64,000 bases of DNA. Origin: CAVUPF01 sp963803755. GTDB taxonomy: Bacteria > Actinomycetota > Thermoleophilia > Solirubrobacterales > 70-9. This document shows positions 1 to 8,517 of this stretch, piece by piece (within the stretch, counting starts at the first letter, position 1; each line of letters opens with the position of its first letter). Where the stretch lies: positions 620,001-684,000 of the forward strand of contig CAWDNP010000007.1 of the NCBI GenBank assembly GCA_963803755.1, written 5' to 3'. The translations under genes and the position numbers were made by a program. The notes below the pieces were generated by a model that was not told where the DNA came from, made no database searches, and worked only from the letters and a program-made list of their open reading frames with translations.

Positions 1-74
1 ATCGGAGCGGTGGATCGAGCGCAGGCAGTGCTCACCGCACGGGACCGGGGTTGGATTTAGCGCTCGGCCGCTGG

Positions 75-824
75 TTAGTCGATCAGCGACTCCCGTAGGG
101 CTATCGCCACCGCATGCGTTCGATTGCGAGCGCCGAGGCGGGCCATGATGTTCTTGGTGTGGGTCTTGACCGTCTCTTCGCTGAGGTCGAGCTCGCGGGC
201 GGCGACGGTGGTGGACTCGCCATTGGCAAGGCGCTGGAGGATCTGGCGCTGACGGCGGGTCACCTTGCCCCGACTCCCTCTTGGAGGAACCGCCGGGTCG
301 ATGAAGCTCTCCTGCGCAAGAGCCGCTTCTACGGCTCGACGTAGTTCGCTTGCGCCCGCCGTCCGGGCCACGTAGGCGGTGGCGCCGGCCTGGAGGGCGG
401 CGGTGGCTATGTGGCGCTCAGGACAATCGCCGTGGGCGACGATCCCAAGGCTCGGCGCGGCCTTGTGGAGGGCGCGGATGGCCTCGTTGCCGCTCAGGGC
501 CAGGCCACCGCCGTTAGCCCGCCAGCGCATGTCGACGATCGCCACATCGAAGCTGCCGATGTCGCGGATCAGCTCCAGCCCCTCCTCGCGGCTCACCGAC
601 TCATGGACCTCGAATCCGTCCTCCAGCACTCCGCGCACCCCGAGCCGGACGAGCGGGTGACCGTCGATCACAAGGCAGTGTGGGCGCTCACTCAGGACTG
701 CTTCCGATCTGCTCGGGTTCGGCTTTGGCTCCACCCCGGGTCTCGGAGCCTCATCGACCGATCCTAACCCAGCCGGGTCCGGATAGTGCGGTAGAAAGGA
801 AGGCGTGATCTCGATCACCTCCAA
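75..824 (-). CDS. LuxR/NarL-type response regulator with degenerate receiver domain
   Basis: Likely DNA-binding transcription factor. An N-terminal receiver-like domain (about residues 48-170) is followed by a LuxR-type helix-turn-helix (about 185-245), seen as VTRRQRQILQRLANGES and EETVKTHTKNIMARLGARNR. The probable phosphoacceptor Asp is present in VAIVDMRW. The acidic pocket has only one Asp (VIDGH rather than DDH), and the usual Lys near the end of the domain appears as Arg (YVART), so phosphorylation may be altered or absent. No histidine kinase is next to it. The longest ORF starts with an ATG at 824 that overlaps the divergent Rrf2 gene by 20 bp. An in-frame GTG at 734 would clear that overlap and still keep the receiver domain, so the start is uncertain. 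Target genes are unknown. Confidence 0.8.
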   Translation of the reverse strand: MEVIEITPSFLPHYPDPAGLGSVDEAPRPGVEPKPNPSRSEAVLSERPHCLVIDGHPLVRLGVRGVLEDGFEVHESVSREEGLELIRDIGSFDVAIVDMRWRANGGGLALSGNEAIRALHKAAPSLGIVAHGDCPERHIATAALQAGATAYVARTAGASELRRAVEAALAQESFIDPAVPPRGSRGKVTRRQRQILQRLANGESTTVAARELDLSEETVKTHTKNIMARLGARNRTHAVAIALRESLID

Positions 825-1203
825 GTCTCGCTATGCCGTCGTCGCGCTGGCCGAGTTGGCGCGCTCCGGGGAGCGGCCGGTGCCGATCAAGGAGCTGGCC
901 GAGCGCCGCGACATCCCCGACCAGTTTCTCGAGCAGCTCTTCTCGACCCTGCGTCGCGCCGGCTTGCTGACCAGCCACCGGGGCATGAAGGGCGGCTACA
1001 CGCTTGGCCGTCCGGCCGAGGAGATCACCGTGCTTGAGGTCGTCCAGGCCCTCGACGGCAAGATCGGCCAGGAGGCCGATGAGGCGGGCGGCATTTGGTC
1101 TGAGGGCGTCACCGCCCTGCGCAAGGTCTTCGGCCAGACGACGATCGCCGAAGTCGCCCGCCGCGAGGCGGCCGAGGCCGGCTCGGGGATGTACTTCATA
1201 TGA
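805..1203 (+). CDS. Rrf2-family transcriptional regulator, CymR-like
   Basis: 132-residue winged-helix regulator of the Rrf2 family, with the typical N-terminus ITSKSRYAVVALAELA and recognition region DQFLEQLFSTLRRAGLL followed by RGMKGGYTLGR. It has no cysteine at all, so it cannot ligate an Fe-S cluster as IscR or NsrR do. This, and its 4-bp overlap with cysK, favour a CymR-type role. In Bacillus CymR binds CysK and represses cysteine-synthesis genes when O-acetylserine is low; that this protein does the same is inference. The GTG start is supported by a GAAAGGAAGG ribosome-binding site at about 794-803. It heads an operon with cysK and cysE. Confidence 0.85.
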   Translation: MISITSKSRYAVVALAELARSGERPVPIKELAERRDIPDQFLEQLFSTLRRAGLLTSHRGMKGGYTLGRPAEEITVLEVVQALDGKIGQEADEAGGIWSEGVTALRKVFGQTTIAEVARREAAEAGSGMYFI

Positions 1204-2126
1204 TGCGGATCGGCGTCGAGACCTCGGCCGTGGTCGGCGCGACGCCGCTGGTTTCGATGCTGCGGCTCGGCGAGGGGCTAGGGGCGGAAGTTTGCGCGAA
1301 GCTCGAGTACCTCAACCCCGGCGGCTCGGTGAAGGACCGGATCGGGGTGGCGATGATCGACGCGGCCGAGGAGCAGGGGCTGATCAAGCCCGGCCGCTCG
1401 GTGATCGTCGAGCCGACCAGCGGCAACACCGGGATCGCACTGGCGATGGTCTGCGCGGCGCGTGGTTATGAGTTGATCCTCACCCTGCCGGAAGGGATGA
1501 GCCGCGAGCGGGCCAAGTTGCTGCGCGCCTATGGCGCCAAGGTACGCGAAACGCCGTCGCTGGGCGGGATGACCGAGGCGGTCGAGCTGGCCGAGGCGAT
1601 TCGCGAGCAGCGCAAGGGGTTCATGCCCCAGCAGTTCTCCAACCCGGCGAACCCGGAGGTCCACCGGCGCACCACCGCCGAGGAGATCTGGCGCGACACC
1701 GACGGCAACGTCGGCGCCTTCGTCGCTGGGGTCGGCACCGGGGGGACGATCACCGGGGTGGGGCGGATGCTCAAGGAGCGGGCCCCCGAGGCGCTGGTCG
1801 TCGCGGTCGAGCCGGAGACCTCACCGGTGCTCTCCGGCGGCGCGCCCGGGCCCCACAAGATCCAGGGGATCGGCGCCGGCTTCGTCCCCGAGGTGCTGGA
1901 CCGCTCGGTGATCGACGAGGTGATCGCGGTCTCCGACGAGGAAGCGCTGGAGACAGCGCGCCTTGCCGCCCAGCGCGAGGGCATCCTCGCCGGCATCTCC
2001 GCCGGGGCGAACATCAGGGCGGCGCTGGAGGTCGCGGCGCGGCCGGAGTTGGCGGGCAAGCGGGTGGTTACGATCGTTTGCGACTCGGGCGAGCGCTACG
2101 TGTCCCTACCCTTTTTCTTCCCATGA
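1200..2126 (+). CDS. cysK: Cysteine synthase A (O-acetylserine sulfhydrylase)
   Basis: PLP enzyme that converts O-acetylserine and sulfide into cysteine. The PLP lysine lies in NPGGSVKDRIG, the substrate loop is PTSGNTG, and the phosphate-binding glycine loop is GVGTGGTITG. At 308 residues it has the usual length. Its start overlaps the stop of the Rrf2 gene (ATGA) and its stop overlaps the cysE start, so all three genes are translationally coupled. CysK may also act as the sensory partner of the upstream CymR-like regulator and may form a cysteine synthase complex with CysE; both are inferences from better-studied homologs. The C-terminus ends in an unusual aromatic stretch, LPFFFP. Confidence 0.95.
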   Translation: MMRIGVETSAVVGATPLVSMLRLGEGLGAEVCAKLEYLNPGGSVKDRIGVAMIDAAEEQGLIKPGRSVIVEPTSGNTGIALAMVCAARGYELILTLPEGMSRERAKLLRAYGAKVRETPSLGGMTEAVELAEAIREQRKGFMPQQFSNPANPEVHRRTTAEEIWRDTDGNVGAFVAGVGTGGTITGVGRMLKERAPEALVVAVEPETSPVLSGGAPGPHKIQGIGAGFVPEVLDRSVIDEVIAVSDEEALETARLAAQREGILAGISAGANIRAALEVAARPELAGKRVVTIVCDSGERYVSLPFFFP

Positions 2127-2701
2127 GCGCTTGGAGGCGAGTCCTGCGGGAGGTGAGGGCCGACTTGGCTGCGGCACGCGACCGCGATCCCGCGGCGCAG
2201 GGAGTCTCGGCCTTCGAGATCCTCACCGGCTGGGCTGGGGTGCAGGCGTTGCTCGCGCACCGGGCTGCTCACGCGATGCTCGAGGCCGGGGTGCCGCTGG
2301 CGCCACGGACGATCGCCTACCTCAGCCGCGCCGTGACCGGGGTCGAGATCCACCCGGCAGCGAGGATCGGCGACGGGTTCTTCATCGACCACGGCTCCGG
2401 GGTCGTGATCGGTGAGACCGCCGAGATCGGCGACCGGGTGACGCTCTACCAGGGGGTGACGCTGGGCGGGACCGGCCTCCAGCCCGGCAAGCGCCACCCG
2501 ACCGTCGGCGATGACGTCACCCTCGGCGCCGGTGCCAAGCTGCTCGGCCCGATCGCGGTCGGCGCCGGTGCCAAGGTCGGCGCCAACACCGTCGTCGTCG
2601 AAGACGTGCCGTCCGGCGCGACGGTGGTCGGCAACCCCGGCCACCAGGTCAGGCTCAACGGCAAGCGGGTCGAGGAGTCAGACGTGGCAGAGGAGAGCTG
2701 A
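2123..2701 (+). CDS. cysE: Serine O-acetyltransferase
   Basis: Makes O-acetylserine from serine and acetyl-CoA, the substrate for CysK just upstream. The C-terminal half is a left-handed beta-helix of hexapeptide repeats (IHPAARIGDGFFIDHGSG onward), with catalytic His and Asp in FFIDHGSG and the GETAEIGDRVTLYQGVTLGG signature. At 192 residues it is the short form common in Gram-positives and lacks the long N-terminal extension of E. coli CysE. ATG 2123 is chosen because it overlaps the cysK stop in the ATGA manner of this operon; the ORF runs open further upstream. Confidence 0.93.
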   Translation: MSAWRRVLREVRADLAAARDRDPAAQGVSAFEILTGWAGVQALLAHRAAHAMLEAGVPLAPRTIAYLSRAVTGVEIHPAARIGDGFFIDHGSGVVIGETAEIGDRVTLYQGVTLGGTGLQPGKRHPTVGDDVTLGAGAKLLGPIAVGAGAKVGANTVVVEDVPSGATVVGNPGHQVRLNGKRVEESDVAEES

Positions 2702-2743
2702 GCGGGCCCGGCCCCGCCGAGCGCCTCTCTATCCTCGGAGGCG

Positions 2744-4999
2744 ATGCTGCAGACCGAGGCGGAGACGCCGCCAAACGCCGGAAACACCCCCGAGGGAGCC
2801 CCCACCGAGCCTGGCGCCGACCAGGTCGAGCGGCTGTTGGCCGAGCTCAACGGCCCCCAGCGCGAGGCGGTGCTCCATGGGGAGGGGCCGCTGCTGGTGA
2901 TCGCAGGGGCGGGCTCTGGTAAGACCCGGGTTCTGACCCGCCGCATCGCCTACCTGCTGGCCACCGGCGCCGTGCGGCCGGGCGAGATCCTGGCGATCAC
3001 CTTCACCAACAAGGCCGCGGCGGAGATGCGCGAGCGGGTCGAGCGGCTGGTCGGGAGCTCTGCTCGCGCGATGTGGGTGACCACCTTCCACTCGGCCTGC
3101 GCCCGGATGCTTCGCGCCAACGCCGAGCGGCTCGGCTACTCGCGTGGCTTCACGATCTATGACGAGTCGGATTCGTTGCGGATGCTGAAACGCTGCATGG
3201 CCGAGCTGGGGATCGACCCGAAGCGCTATCCGCCCCGCGCGATCCGCTCGCAGATCTCCGGCGCCAAGAACCAGCTCATCGACGCTGCCGCCTACGCTCA
3301 GGCTCAGGGCAATGTCTTCGAGGAGGCCGTAGCGGAGGCCTACGCGCTTTATGAGAAGCGGATGCTCGAAGCCAGCGCAATGGACTTCGACGACCTCCTG
3401 GTGCGGATGGTCAACGTGATGGAGCTGCACGAGGAGGTGCGCGAGCGCTGGCGCCGCGCGTTCCACCACATCCTCGTTGATGAGTACCAGGACACCAACC
3501 AGGCCCAGTACCGGCTGCTTCAGCTCCTCTCCGCCGACCACGGCAACCTGATGGTGGTGGGCGACGATGATCAGTCGATCTACAGTTTCCGCCACGCCGA
3601 CATCCGCAACATCCTCGACTTCGATCGAGACTTCCCGGAAGCCGAGGTGATCAAGCTCGAGCAGAACTACCGCTCCACGCAGACGATCCTCTCGGCCGCC
3701 AACGCGGTGGTCGAGCGCAACCGCCAGCGCCGGCCAAAGCGGCTCTGGACCGAAGTCGCTGGCGGCGAGCCAGTGCGGCTCGCTGAGCTGACCGACGAGC
3801 ACGAGGAGGCACGCTGGGTGGCGGGGGAGATCGAGCGCCTCTCCACCGAGGAGGGGGTGGAGCGCTCCCAGGTAGCGGTCTTTTACCGGACCAATGCGAT
3901 GAGCCGGGTACTGGAGGACACGCTGGTTCGCTTCGAGCTGCCCTACCAAGTGATCGGCGGCACCAAGTTCTATGAGCGAGCGGAGATCAAGGACGCGGTC
4001 GCCTATCTGAGCCTGCTGGTCAACCCCTCCGACCAGGTCTCTTTCTCCCGGGCCATCAACTCGCCGCGCAGGGGGATCGGCAACACAAGCCAGGGGCGGC
4101 TGGCTTCCCACGCCAACACCACCGGCCTGCCGATCTGGGAGGTCGCCGGGCGACCCGAGGAGGTGCCGGGGCTGAGCGCCGCCGCAATCAAGGCCGTCGA
4201 TCGCTTCCACGAGACGATGGAGGGGCTGCGGGCCAGGGCAGCGTCCGCTCCGGTCGCGGAGCTGCTCGAGGCGACCCTGCGCGAAACCGGCTATCTGGAG
4301 GCGCTGGCGGCGGAGCGCACGGTCGAGGCGGAGGGGCGCGCGGAGAACCTCGAGGAGTTGGTCGGGGTCGCTGCCGAGTTCGACGTCAACCGCGAGCAGG
4401 AGGGGGAGGGGGAGGGGGAGGTGGGCCCCCTGGAGGAGTTCCTGCAGCAGATCTCCCTCTACACCGAGCAGGACGGGCTGAGCGAGGAGGAGTCGCTGAT
4501 CACCCTGATGACCCTCCACAACGCCAAGGGTCTGGAGTACGACACGGTCTTCATCGTCGGCTGCGAGGAGGGCTCCTTCCCGCATATGCGCGCCCTCGAA
4601 GAGGGGGCAGAGGAGGAGGAGCGGCGCCTTTGCTACGTCGGCATCACCCGGGCGCGCCAGCGGCTCTACATGAGCTGGGCTCGCGAACGGCGGTTGTTCG
4701 GCCGCTCTGAGCGAAACCTTCCCTCCCGCTTCATCGACGAGCTGCCGGCTGAGCTGACCGAGCGGGAGTCAAGCGCCTCCAGCTCCATCGGCTGGGAGGT
4801 TATGACCGGCACCGCCGTGGCGCCGATCGACCCCGGCCCGGCGTTGGAGCTGCAGACCGGCGACGACGTCATCCACGCCAGCTTCGGCGAGGGCGTCGTC
4901 ACCGGGGTTGAGCCGGGCGGGGTGGTCGTTGTGCGCTTCGCCGGAGACGGCGCAGAGCGCAAGCTGATGGCCGACTACGCGCCGATCCGGAAGCGGTAG
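2744..4999 (+). CDS. pcrA: ATP-dependent DNA helicase PcrA/UvrD
   Basis: Superfamily 1A 3'-5' DNA helicase acting in nucleotide excision repair and in removing proteins from DNA. It is 751 residues long and unbroken. Visible motifs are Walker A GAGSGKTR, motif Ia TFTNKAAAEM, motif II LVDEYQDTN, motif III GDDDQSIYSFR, motif IV-V NYRST and TLHNAKGLE, and motif VI YVGITRARQRL. A basic, Tudor-like C-terminal segment (about residues 705-750, VIHASFGEGVVTGV) matches the RNA-polymerase-binding tail of PcrA. A TATCCT hexamer at 2730-2735 sits 8 nt before the ATG, fitting a very short or absent leader. folD starts 4 nt after the stop. Confidence 0.96.
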   Translation: MLQTEAETPPNAGNTPEGAPTEPGADQVERLLAELNGPQREAVLHGEGPLLVIAGAGSGKTRVLTRRIAYLLATGAVRPGEILAITFTNKAAAEMRERVERLVGSSARAMWVTTFHSACARMLRANAERLGYSRGFTIYDESDSLRMLKRCMAELGIDPKRYPPRAIRSQISGAKNQLIDAAAYAQAQGNVFEEAVAEAYALYEKRMLEASAMDFDDLLVRMVNVMELHEEVRERWRRAFHHILVDEYQDTNQAQYRLLQLLSADHGNLMVVGDDDQSIYSFRHADIRNILDFDRDFPEAEVIKLEQNYRSTQTILSAANAVVERNRQRRPKRLWTEVAGGEPVRLAELTDEHEEARWVAGEIERLSTEEGVERSQVAVFYRTNAMSRVLEDTLVRFELPYQVIGGTKFYERAEIKDAVAYLSLLVNPSDQVSFSRAINSPRRGIGNTSQGRLASHANTTGLPIWEVAGRPEEVPGLSAAAIKAVDRFHETMEGLRARAASAPVAELLEATLRETGYLEALAAERTVEAEGRAENLEELVGVAAEFDVNREQEGEGEGEVGPLEEFLQQISLYTEQDGLSEEESLITLMTLHNAKGLEYDTVFIVGCEEGSFPHMRALEEGAEEEERRLCYVGITRARQRLYMSWARERRLFGRSERNLPSRFIDELPAELTERESSASSSIGWEVMTGTAVAPIDPGPALELQTGDDVIHASFGEGVVTGVEPGGVVVVRFAGDGAERKLMADYAPIRKR

Positions 5000-5003
5000 C
5001 CGA

Positions 5004-5853
5004 TTGGCGGCGCGGATCATCGACGGCGAGGCGCTCGCGGCGCGGGTCCGCGAGCGGGTGGCGCGCGAAGTCTCGGAGATGCCCTCGCCGCCCGGCCTCG
5101 CGACCATCCTGGTCGGCGAGGACCCCGCCTCTGAGATCTACGTGCGGATGAAGCGCGAGGATTCGGCCCGGGTCGGAATCGAGTCCTTCCACCATGAGCC
5201 CGGCGGCGACGTCTCCGAAGAGGCGCTCGCCGAGTTTGATCCGCTCGTTAAACGAGGACGAGCGGGTCCACGGGATCCTCCTCCAGCTCCCCCTGCCCGA
5301 ACACCTCGACCCAGACGCGCTGATCTCCCTGATCAATCCGGCCAAGGACGTCGACGGCCTGACCCCGGTGAGCGCCGGCCTTCTCACCCAGGGCCACGAG
5401 GGCGCGATCGCCCCCTGCACGCCGGCGGGAGTGATGGAGCTGCTGCGCGAGGCGGAGGTCGACCTCGAGGGCGCCCGCGCGGTCGTCATCGGCCGCTCGA
5501 TCCTGGTCGGCAAGCCGCTGGCCGCGCTGTTGCTGGCCGCCAACGCCACCGTCACCCACTGCCACTCCCGCACCCGCGACCTGGGGGCGATCTGCCGCGA
5601 GGCCGACGTGCTGGTCGCCGCGGCGGGCTCGCCGGGCCTTATCACCGCCGAGATGGTCCGCCCGGGAGCGATCGTGATCGACGTCGGCACCAACCGCGGC
5701 GAGTCCGGTCTGGTCGGAGACGTTGACTTCGACGCGGTCAGCGAGGTCGCCGCCGCGATCACGCCTGTTCCCGGCGGCGTCGGGCCGATGACCCGGGCGA
5801 TGCTGTTGGCCAACACCCTGGCTGCGGCCCGCCGGTTGGCCGCGGTGGACTAG
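5004..5853 (+). CDS. folD: Methylenetetrahydrofolate dehydrogenase/cyclohydrolase FolD (one frameshift)
   Basis: Bifunctional enzyme interconverting methylene-, methenyl- and formyl-tetrahydrofolate with NADP. The N-terminal part carries the catalytic Tyr-Lys pair in SEIYVRMKRE. The rest, in the +1 frame, has LNEDERVHGILLQLPLP, KDVDGLTPV, the Rossmann segment VVIGRSILVGKPLAALL and TPVPGGVGPMTRAML. The frames join cleanly if one T of the TTT at 5235-5237 is extra, giving a normal protein of about 282 residues. FolD is usually essential, so a sequencing error is more likely than a pseudogene. TTG 5004 is the start; it lies directly after pcrA. Confidence 0.9.
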
Positions 5854-5945
5854 TAACTGCGGCCATCTACTTTACATTTCCGCCCTACGGCGGGTGTAGG
5901 GTCGGAACGACCCCAGCCCTAGCCCCACCACGGAGGGATATGTAG
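5854..5945 (+). promoter_or_regulatory. Probable promoter and leader of the 5946 membrane protein gene
   Basis: A TACTTT hexamer at 5868-5873 could be a -10 element, giving a leader of about 65 nt. The leader contains a perfect 6-bp hairpin (GGGTCG-GAA-CGACCC, 5899-5913) and a good ribosome-binding site GGAGG at 5932-5936, nine bases before ATG 5946. No -35 consensus is evident, and the hairpin has no T-tract, so it is not an obvious terminator of folD. Confidence 0.35.
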
Positions 5946-6548
5946 ATGGAAATAGACAAGATGAACACCGGGGAGAAAATCGCGGCGATCTCCGCGGTCC
6001 TGCTCTTCATATTCATGTTCTTCACCTGGTTCGGAGTCGAAGTCTCCGGCGCTGGCGCTTTTTCCGGCAGCGTGCCGGGGGCTGGCGGCGACGCCTTCGA
6101 CGCCCTCGAATTCATCCCGATCATCCTGGTCCTCGCGATCGTCGCCGCAATCGGCGTCGCGGTGCTCCGCCTCACCGACTCAGCGTATGAGCCACCGATC
6201 TCGATGAACGCCGTTGTCGCGGTGCTCGGCGGCCTGTCGGTGCTGCTGATCCTGTTTCGGATCGTCGATCCGCCGAGTTTCGGCAGCTTTGGCGGCGTTT
6301 CGGTGGATGGGACGGTCGAATTCGGCATCTTCCTCGGCCTGATCGCCGCCGCCGGCATCACCTACGGCGGCTATCTCGCGATGAAAGAGGAAGGAGCCTC
6401 CTTCGGCGACGCCGCCGACCGACTCTCCGGCGGTACGGGTGGCGAGCCCAGCGCCAGCCCCCAGCCTCCTCCGCCTGCCTCCTCGGCTCCTCCTCCCCCA
6501 CCGCCACCTCCCCCACCGCCACCTCCTCCCCCCAGCAGCGGGGTCTAG
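5946..6548 (+). CDS. Four-TM membrane protein with proline-rich C-terminal tail
   Basis: Protein of unknown function, 200 residues. Four hydrophobic segments are visible at about residues 12-32, 55-77, 84-107 and 122-145, separated by short loops; the first extracytoplasmic loop is rich in Gly, Ala and Ser. After the last segment come an acidic linker (EEGASFGDAADRLSGG) and a tail from about residue 170 that is nearly all proline. The DNA of the tail is a low-complexity CCN repeat (about 6465-6535), whose length may vary or be misassembled. A ribosome-binding site GGAGG is well placed. I do not recognise a characterised family. Polyproline tails often bind partner proteins or span the wall, but nothing here identifies a partner. 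Confidence 0.75.
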   Translation: MEIDKMNTGEKIAAISAVLLFIFMFFTWFGVEVSGAGAFSGSVPGAGGDAFDALEFIPIILVLAIVAAIGVAVLRLTDSAYEPPISMNAVVAVLGGLSVLLILFRIVDPPSFGSFGGVSVDGTVEFGIFLGLIAAAGITYGGYLAMKEEGASFGDAADRLSGGTGGEPSASPQPPPPASSAPPPPPPPPPPPPPPPSSGV

Positions 6549-6568
6549 GCAGAAAATCAGGGTTCGAC

Positions 6569-6600
6569 GCGACCCCGGGCGCTGAGCGCTCCGGGGTCGC
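6569..6600. terminator. Strong hairpin between convergent genes
   Basis: A 32-base inverted repeat with arms GCGACCCCGG...CCGGGGTCGC and an inner GCGC/GCGC stem, one bulged base and a three-base loop. It lies 20 bases after the stop at 6548 and 6 bases before the stop codon of the minus-strand GMC gene at 6607. It most likely ends transcription from both sides. No T-tract follows on either strand. Confidence 0.6.
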
Positions 6601-6606
6601 TCGGCT

Positions 6607-8457
6607 CTAGCTGACCGCTTTCTGGGCGACCTTCCTGGCCACGTTCTTTGCGAAGGCGATCACGGTCATCATTGGGTTGACGCCGACCGAGGTGGGGAAG
6701 AGAGAGGCGTCGGCGACATAGAGGCCGGCGGTGCCGTTGACCGAGCCGTCAGCGGCACAGACGCCCTCGCTCGGGTCGGCGGTGATCCGGGCAGTGCCCA
6801 TCGGGTGGAAGGCCTCAAGGCGCAGCTCTGAGGGCTTAAACGCGGTCGCCTCGAACTCGGCGAGCTGGCCCCCTCGCAGGGTACCGACGCGGGCGATGTT
6901 GGGGTAGACCTCGGTGGCCCCAGCGGCGAAGTGGATCTCAGCGGCGCGGGCGATGCCGAAGGTGAGGCGGCGGGTGTCGTCGTGGGTCAGCCGATAGGTC
7001 GCCCGCAGCGAGCCGTCGCCGGCCAAGCCGACGCGCCCGGAGGAGCGGTCGGAGAGGTGGACGCCAATCGAGCCGACGTGGCCGAAGTCGAGCATCGCCC
7101 GCTGGTGCTCACGGCCGGCACCAAGCAGCCAGGCGCCGCCGAAGGCCAGCGGGGTAAAGGTCGCCTCGAGCAGAATCTCCTGCGCCGCCCACTCGTCGAT
7201 GTAGTAGCTCTGCATCACACCCTCCCAGCCGCGCACCTCCTCCTCGTAGCGAGCGCCGACCCAGCAGGCCGGGTGGATGTGGAGGTTTCGGCCGGCCTGA
7301 TGGCCACCGAGGCCGGAGCGCAACAGGAGCTCCGGCGTGCCCAGGGCGCCGCCGGCGACGATTGTCGCGCGGCGGGCGCGGACCGTGTAGGCGCGGCGCT
7401 TGTCGTTGCCGTCAATCGCCGCGCCGGTCGAGCAGCGCACGCCGACCGCGCGCCCGTCTTCGACCAGCACCCGACGCGCCTTCGCCCCTGCGCGGACCCG
7501 CGCCCCGGCGGCGACGGCGCGCGGCAGGTAGCTGACGTGCATGCCGCGCTTGGCGTCGATCTCACAGCCAAAGGGACAGGAGCTGCACTGCACGCAGCTT
7601 CCGGCGTTGCGGGAGATTGGCCCCCCTCGTGCGCCGAGGCGCCGTGCGCCCTCCATCGCCAGCTGTCCGTTTCGCCCCATCCGCTCGGGATCCAGCGGCG
7701 TCACCCGCAGGAACTCCTCGGCCTCGGCATAGTCGAGCCCGAGCTCCCCGGCCCAGGAGACCCCGTAGCGCTGCTGCCAGTCCTTAAGGACCAGGTCGGG
7801 GGCCCGGAAGCAGGTGCCCGAGTTGATCACCGTCGTGCCGCCGATCACTCGCGCGACCGGGACCGGGATCGGCGGGCGTCCCTCGGCGATCGTCAGGCCG
7901 CCGTCGCGGTAGAGGGAGGCGATCGCATCGAGCGGCTCGCTCGGGTAGCTGTCGCGGTCATAGCGCTCGCCCTCCTCTACCACGATCACGTCGAGGCCGG
8001 CCTCGGCCAGCGTCGCCGCTGCGACCGCGCCACCCGCCCCGGAGCCGACGATGACCACGTCACACTCCTCTCCTTCCTCCTGGGGCGTAGTTTCCCCGAG
8101 CGAGCCGGCCGGCTCGGGCAGGGAGCCGTCGGCCAGGGCGCAGCTGGTCTTGAAGCCGATTCGCTCCCTGACCTGCGGGGTGACCGCATAACCGAGGGTC
8201 GAGAAGACCTTGGCCATCAGCAGCAGGTCGTGGAAGAAGCCGAGCCGGGAGCCCTCCATGCGGCGCAAGAAGTCCTCGCGGGTGCCGGTATCGAGGCGGC
8301 TGAAGCGCCAGGGGAAGGGCAACCACTCAAAGGCCCGCAGCCCCAGCCGCAGGCGGGCGAGGACCCGTGGCGAGGTCGAGGCGAGGAGCTCGGCCACCGG
8401 ACCGGAGACCTCGACGTCGCGCTCCGCCGCCGGCAGGCCGTCGATGCCGGGCGCCAT
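6607..8457 (-). CDS. GMC-family FAD oxidoreductase, long-chain alcohol oxidase-like
   Basis: FAD-dependent oxidoreductase of the glucose-methanol-choline family, 616 residues from ATG 8457. The FAD-binding motif VVIVGSGAGGAVAAATLA lies near residue 133. Substrate-domain landmarks are IGGTTVINSGTCFR, a C-terminal HPMGTARI with the likely catalytic His, and the closing GVNPMMTVIAFAKN. A cysteine cluster CVQCSSCPFGC is present, as in the fatty-alcohol-oxidase branch. The roughly 130-residue N-terminal domain before the FAD motif also fits that branch. Family-like sequence (LSAAEQRTLSAICEA) continues upstream of the ATG to the stop of the preceding gene with no ATG, GTG or TTG, so the true start may be non-standard or hidden by an indel. 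Its substrate is unknown. Confidence 0.85.
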   Translation of the reverse strand: MAPGIDGLPAAERDVEVSGPVAELLASTSPRVLARLRLGLRAFEWLPFPWRFSRLDTGTREDFLRRMEGSRLGFFHDLLLMAKVFSTLGYAVTPQVRERIGFKTSCALADGSLPEPAGSLGETTPQEEGEECDVVIVGSGAGGAVAAATLAEAGLDVIVVEEGERYDRDSYPSEPLDAIASLYRDGGLTIAEGRPPIPVPVARVIGGTTVINSGTCFRAPDLVLKDWQQRYGVSWAGELGLDYAEAEEFLRVTPLDPERMGRNGQLAMEGARRLGARGGPISRNAGSCVQCSSCPFGCEIDAKRGMHVSYLPRAVAAGARVRAGAKARRVLVEDGRAVGVRCSTGAAIDGNDKRRAYTVRARRATIVAGGALGTPELLLRSGLGGHQAGRNLHIHPACWVGARYEEEVRGWEGVMQSYYIDEWAAQEILLEATFTPLAFGGAWLLGAGREHQRAMLDFGHVGSIGVHLSDRSSGRVGLAGDGSLRATYRLTHDDTRRLTFGIARAAEIHFAAGATEVYPNIARVGTLRGGQLAEFEATAFKPSELRLEAFHPMGTARITADPSEGVCAADGSVNGTAGLYVADASLFPTSVGVNPMMTVIAFAKNVARKVAQKAVS

Positions 8458-8517
8458 CGCCTCGCAGATCGCGCTCAGTGTGCGTTGCTCAGCGGCCGAT
8501 AGCCCCGGCGTGTGTCT

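Noticed and set aside
2729..4585. Long minus-strand ORF of 618 codons antisense to pcrA
   Set aside because: It is the mirror of a strongly conserved helicase gene; its protein is low-complexity, rich in Leu, Arg, Gly and His, as is usual for antisense frames in GC-rich DNA.
5899..5913. Riboswitch or intrinsic terminator after folD
   Set aside because: Only a simple 6-bp hairpin without a T-tract or any known aptamer pattern.
6465..6540. CCN repeat tract as a tandem-repeat or CRISPR-like element
   Set aside because: It is the in-frame proline-rich tail of the membrane protein and has no spacer structure.
6931..8502. Plus-strand ORF of 523 codons antisense to the GMC oxidoreductase
   Set aside because: No recognisable motif; the minus strand encodes a clear FAD enzyme in the same bases.
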